From: an uncultured Planctomycetaceae bacterium
GTDB taxonomy: Bacteria > Planctomycetota > Planctomycetia > Pirellulales > Pirellulaceae
Direction: 5' to 3'
Length of the DNA: 46,311 nucleotides
NCBI GenBank assembly: GCA_903863885.1
Contig: CAIPEB010000481.1
Span: forward strand, 1-46,311
Below the pieces are notes generated by a model. That model had not been told where the DNA came from, did not search any database, and saw nothing but the letters and a program-made list of their open reading frames with translations. A program made the translations under genes and the position numbers. Each line of letters opens with the position of its first letter. Position 1 is the first letter of the stretch. This document shows, one piece after another, positions 44,797 to 46,311 of this stretch.

Positions 44797-46311
44797 ATGG
44801 TCACGATTGAAGTCAACGGCCGATCGGTCGAGGCCCAGCCGGGTGAAATGCTGCTGTATTCTTTGCGGCGGGCCGGAATCCAGGTCCCCACGCTCTGCCA
44901 CATGGAAGGCCTGCTCCCCAGCGGTGCCTGCCGGATGTGCGTGGTCGAAATCGAAGGCCAGCGAGGACTGATTCCCAGCTGTGCTTTCCCGGTCACCCAG
45001 CCGATCAAGGTCCGCACGCACTCGCCTCGAGCCGTGCTTGCCCGCCGGACGATTGTCGAACTGCTGCTGGCCAATCATCCGGACGATTGCCTGTACTGCG
45101 TGCGGAACAACGACTGTCAGCTGCAGGAACTGGCACAGCAGCTCGGTGTGCGCCAGCGTCGATACGCCGGAGAAAAGAGCCGGCACTTCGTGGATATGTC
45201 CAGCCCTTCGATCGTGCGCGAGCCGTCCAAGTGCGTGCTCTGCGGCAAGTGCGTGCGTGTTTGCGAGGAAACGCAGAGCGTGGGCGCGATCGACTTCATC
45301 GGGCGCGGTTCGCGGGCGAAAATCGGCGCGGCATTCGACGACGGCCTGAATGTCTCGGGCTGCATCAACTGCGGCCAGTGCGTGGTGGTGTGTCCCACGG
45401 GCGCTCTGGCGGAACGCAGCAGCATTCCCGAGGTCCTTGCCGCGCTCCGCGATCCCGACAAGCGAGTCGTGGTGCAGCATGCGCCGGCCGTCTCCGTCAC
45501 GGTCGGAGAAGCCTTCGGCATGCCGGCAGGTGCGGACGCCGCGGGCGCCATGACCGGAGCACTCCGGCGGCTCGGCTTCGATCGCGTGTTCGACACGAGC
45601 TTTACCGCCGATCTGACGATCATGGAAGAAGCCTCGGAACTCGTTCACCGGCTGAACAACGGCGGACGCCTGCCCATGCTGACCAGCTGCTCGCCGGGCT
45701 GGATCAAGTTCGTCGAGACTTATTACCCGGACTTCATCAGCAACCTGTCTACGTGCAAGAGTCCCCAGCAGATGATGGGGGCGGTAATCAAGAGTTATTT
45801 TGCGGAACGCGAGCGGATCGATCCCCGCAATATCTACAGCGTCAGCATCATGCCGTGCACGGCAAAGAAATTCGAAGCAGCCCGGCCCGAGATGTCCCGC
45901 AACGGCGTCGCGGACATCGATGCGGTGCTGACAACGCGGGAACTGATCCAGCTGCTGCACATGCACGGGCTGGACCTCTCGGAGGTGCCCGCCGAAGGCG
46001 CCGACACGCCGTTTGGCGAACGGACTGCAGCGGGCAAACTGTTCGGCGCTACCGGCGGCGTGATGGAAGCCGCTATCCGCACCGCGCACTGGATGGTAAC
46101 CGGCCGGGAACTGGGCGCTCTCACCGTCGAAGCGGTGCGGGGCCTTGAAGGAGTGAAACAGGCCAGCGTGACCGTCGAAGGTATCACGCTGAACGTCGCG
46201 GTGGTCAGCGGCCTGGGAAACGCCTGCAAGCTGCTCGACGAGATCCGCGCCGGCCGCAGCGACCTGCACTTCATCGAAGTCATGACCTGCCCCGGCGGGT
46301 GCATCAACGGC
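44797..46311 (+). CDS. hydA: [FeFe]-hydrogenase catalytic subunit HydA (3' end outside window)
   Basis: 505 codons are visible, open to the window end. ATG with GAGAGGA upstream. Domains in order: plant-type [2Fe-2S] (CHMEGLLPSGACRMC), His-Cys3 [4Fe-4S] (HPDDCLYCVRNNDC), two [4Fe-4S] (CVLCGKCVRVCEE; CINCGQCVVVCPTGAL), then the H-cluster domain with L1 TSCSPGWIKFVE (about 296-307), L2 MPCTAKKFEAARPE and L3 EVMTCPGGCING at the edge. The order fits multimeric NAD-linked hydrogenases (HydA/HndD). L1 has Ser next to Pro where many enzymes have Cys. It makes or oxidises H2, coupled to NADH and ferredoxin. Confidence 0.96.
   Translation, partial: MVTIEVNGRSVEAQPGEMLLYSLRRAGIQVPTLCHMEGLLPSGACRMCVVEIEGQRGLIPSCAFPVTQPIKVRTHSPRAVLARRTIVELLLANHPDDCLYCVRNNDCQLQELAQQLGVRQRRYAGEKSRHFVDMSSPSIVREPSKCVLCGKCVRVCEETQSVGAIDFIGRGSRAKIGAAFDDGLNVSGCINCGQCVVVCPTGALAERSSIPEVLAALRDPDKRVVVQHAPAVSVTVGEAFGMPAGADAAGAMTGALRRLGFDRVFDTSFTADLTIMEEASELVHRLNNGGRLPMLTSCSPGWIKFVETYYPDFISNLSTCKSPQQMMGAVIKSYFAERERIDPRNIYSVSIMPCTAKKFEAARPEMSRNGVADIDAVLTTRELIQLLHMHGLDLSEVPAEGADTPFGERTAAGKLFGATGGVMEAAIRTAHWMVTGRELGALTVEAVRGLEGVKQASVTVEGITLNVAVVSGLGNACKLLDEIRAGRSDLHFIEVMTCPGGCING

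Noticed and set aside
44695-46269. Minus-strand open frame opposite hydA (about 524 codons)
   Set aside because: Shadow of the hydrogenase gene; low-complexity composition and no motif.

Overview
The window looks like a GC-rich (roughly 60-65% by eye) chromosome segment of a planctomycete or a close PVC-type relative. The reasons are the mix of exported CVPSR-type sulfatase, DUF2961/GH172, GH32, neutral ceramidase-like and transglutaminase-like proteins, the ECF sigma/zinc-finger anti-sigma pair, and short degenerate tandem repeats between genes. The presence of Hdr-Flx and [FeFe]-hydrogenase genes implies an anaerobic or facultatively fermentative lifestyle. The taxon is an inference; there is no rRNA or other marker here.

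Layout. 1-13.6 kb: exported carbohydrate-active and related proteins (six-hairpin glycosidase-like, Tat-exported GH32, lipoprotein, GH172/DUF2961, sulfatase, a truncated GH42 remnant, transglutaminase-like protein), interrupted by an ECF sigma/anti-sigma pair preceded by a tiny exported CC-x5-CC-x5-CC protein. 13.7-17.1 kb: a three-gene ABC-2 exporter operon. 17.2-19.8 kb: an exported coiled-coil repeat protein and a ceramidase-like hydrolase. 20.1-25.4 kb: an ABC-HlyD-TolC type I-like export operon whose nucleotide-binding domain has lost most catalytic motifs. 25.9-26.9 kb: two cysteine-rich exported proteins, the second a metallothionein-like protein made of four 34-residue (102-bp) tandem repeats. 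27.0-29.1 kb: a fused two-fold kinase (P-loop uridine-kinase-like plus PfkB).

29.3-46.3 kb is a redox island. An eight-gene minus-strand operon encodes a REC/GcvH-like/pseudo-REC protein, HdrC, HdrB, HdrA, FlxD (MvhD-like), two Fe-S proteins and FlxA, i.e. an HdrABC-FlxABCD NADH dehydrogenase/heterodisulfide-reductase-type electron-bifurcating complex. Next to it lie an NtrC-family sigma-54-dependent response regulator and a Cache-HAMP histidine kinase. Divergent from the kinase is a trimeric NAD-dependent [FeFe]-hydrogenase operon (NuoE-like, NuoF-like, HydA), whose last gene runs off the window.

The most informative non-coding observation is that both redox operons have a good sigma-54 -24/-12 element (37757-37772 on the minus strand, 41980-41995 on the plus strand). 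Each has a copy of the same palindromic motif ATACAGTGTA about 196-200 bp upstream of the predicted start, in the same relative orientation. Together with the adjacent kinase and regulator, this suggests one sigma-54 regulon that coordinates Hdr-Flx and the hydrogenase, so that reduced ferredoxin/NADH, thiol/disulfide and H2 pools are balanced together.
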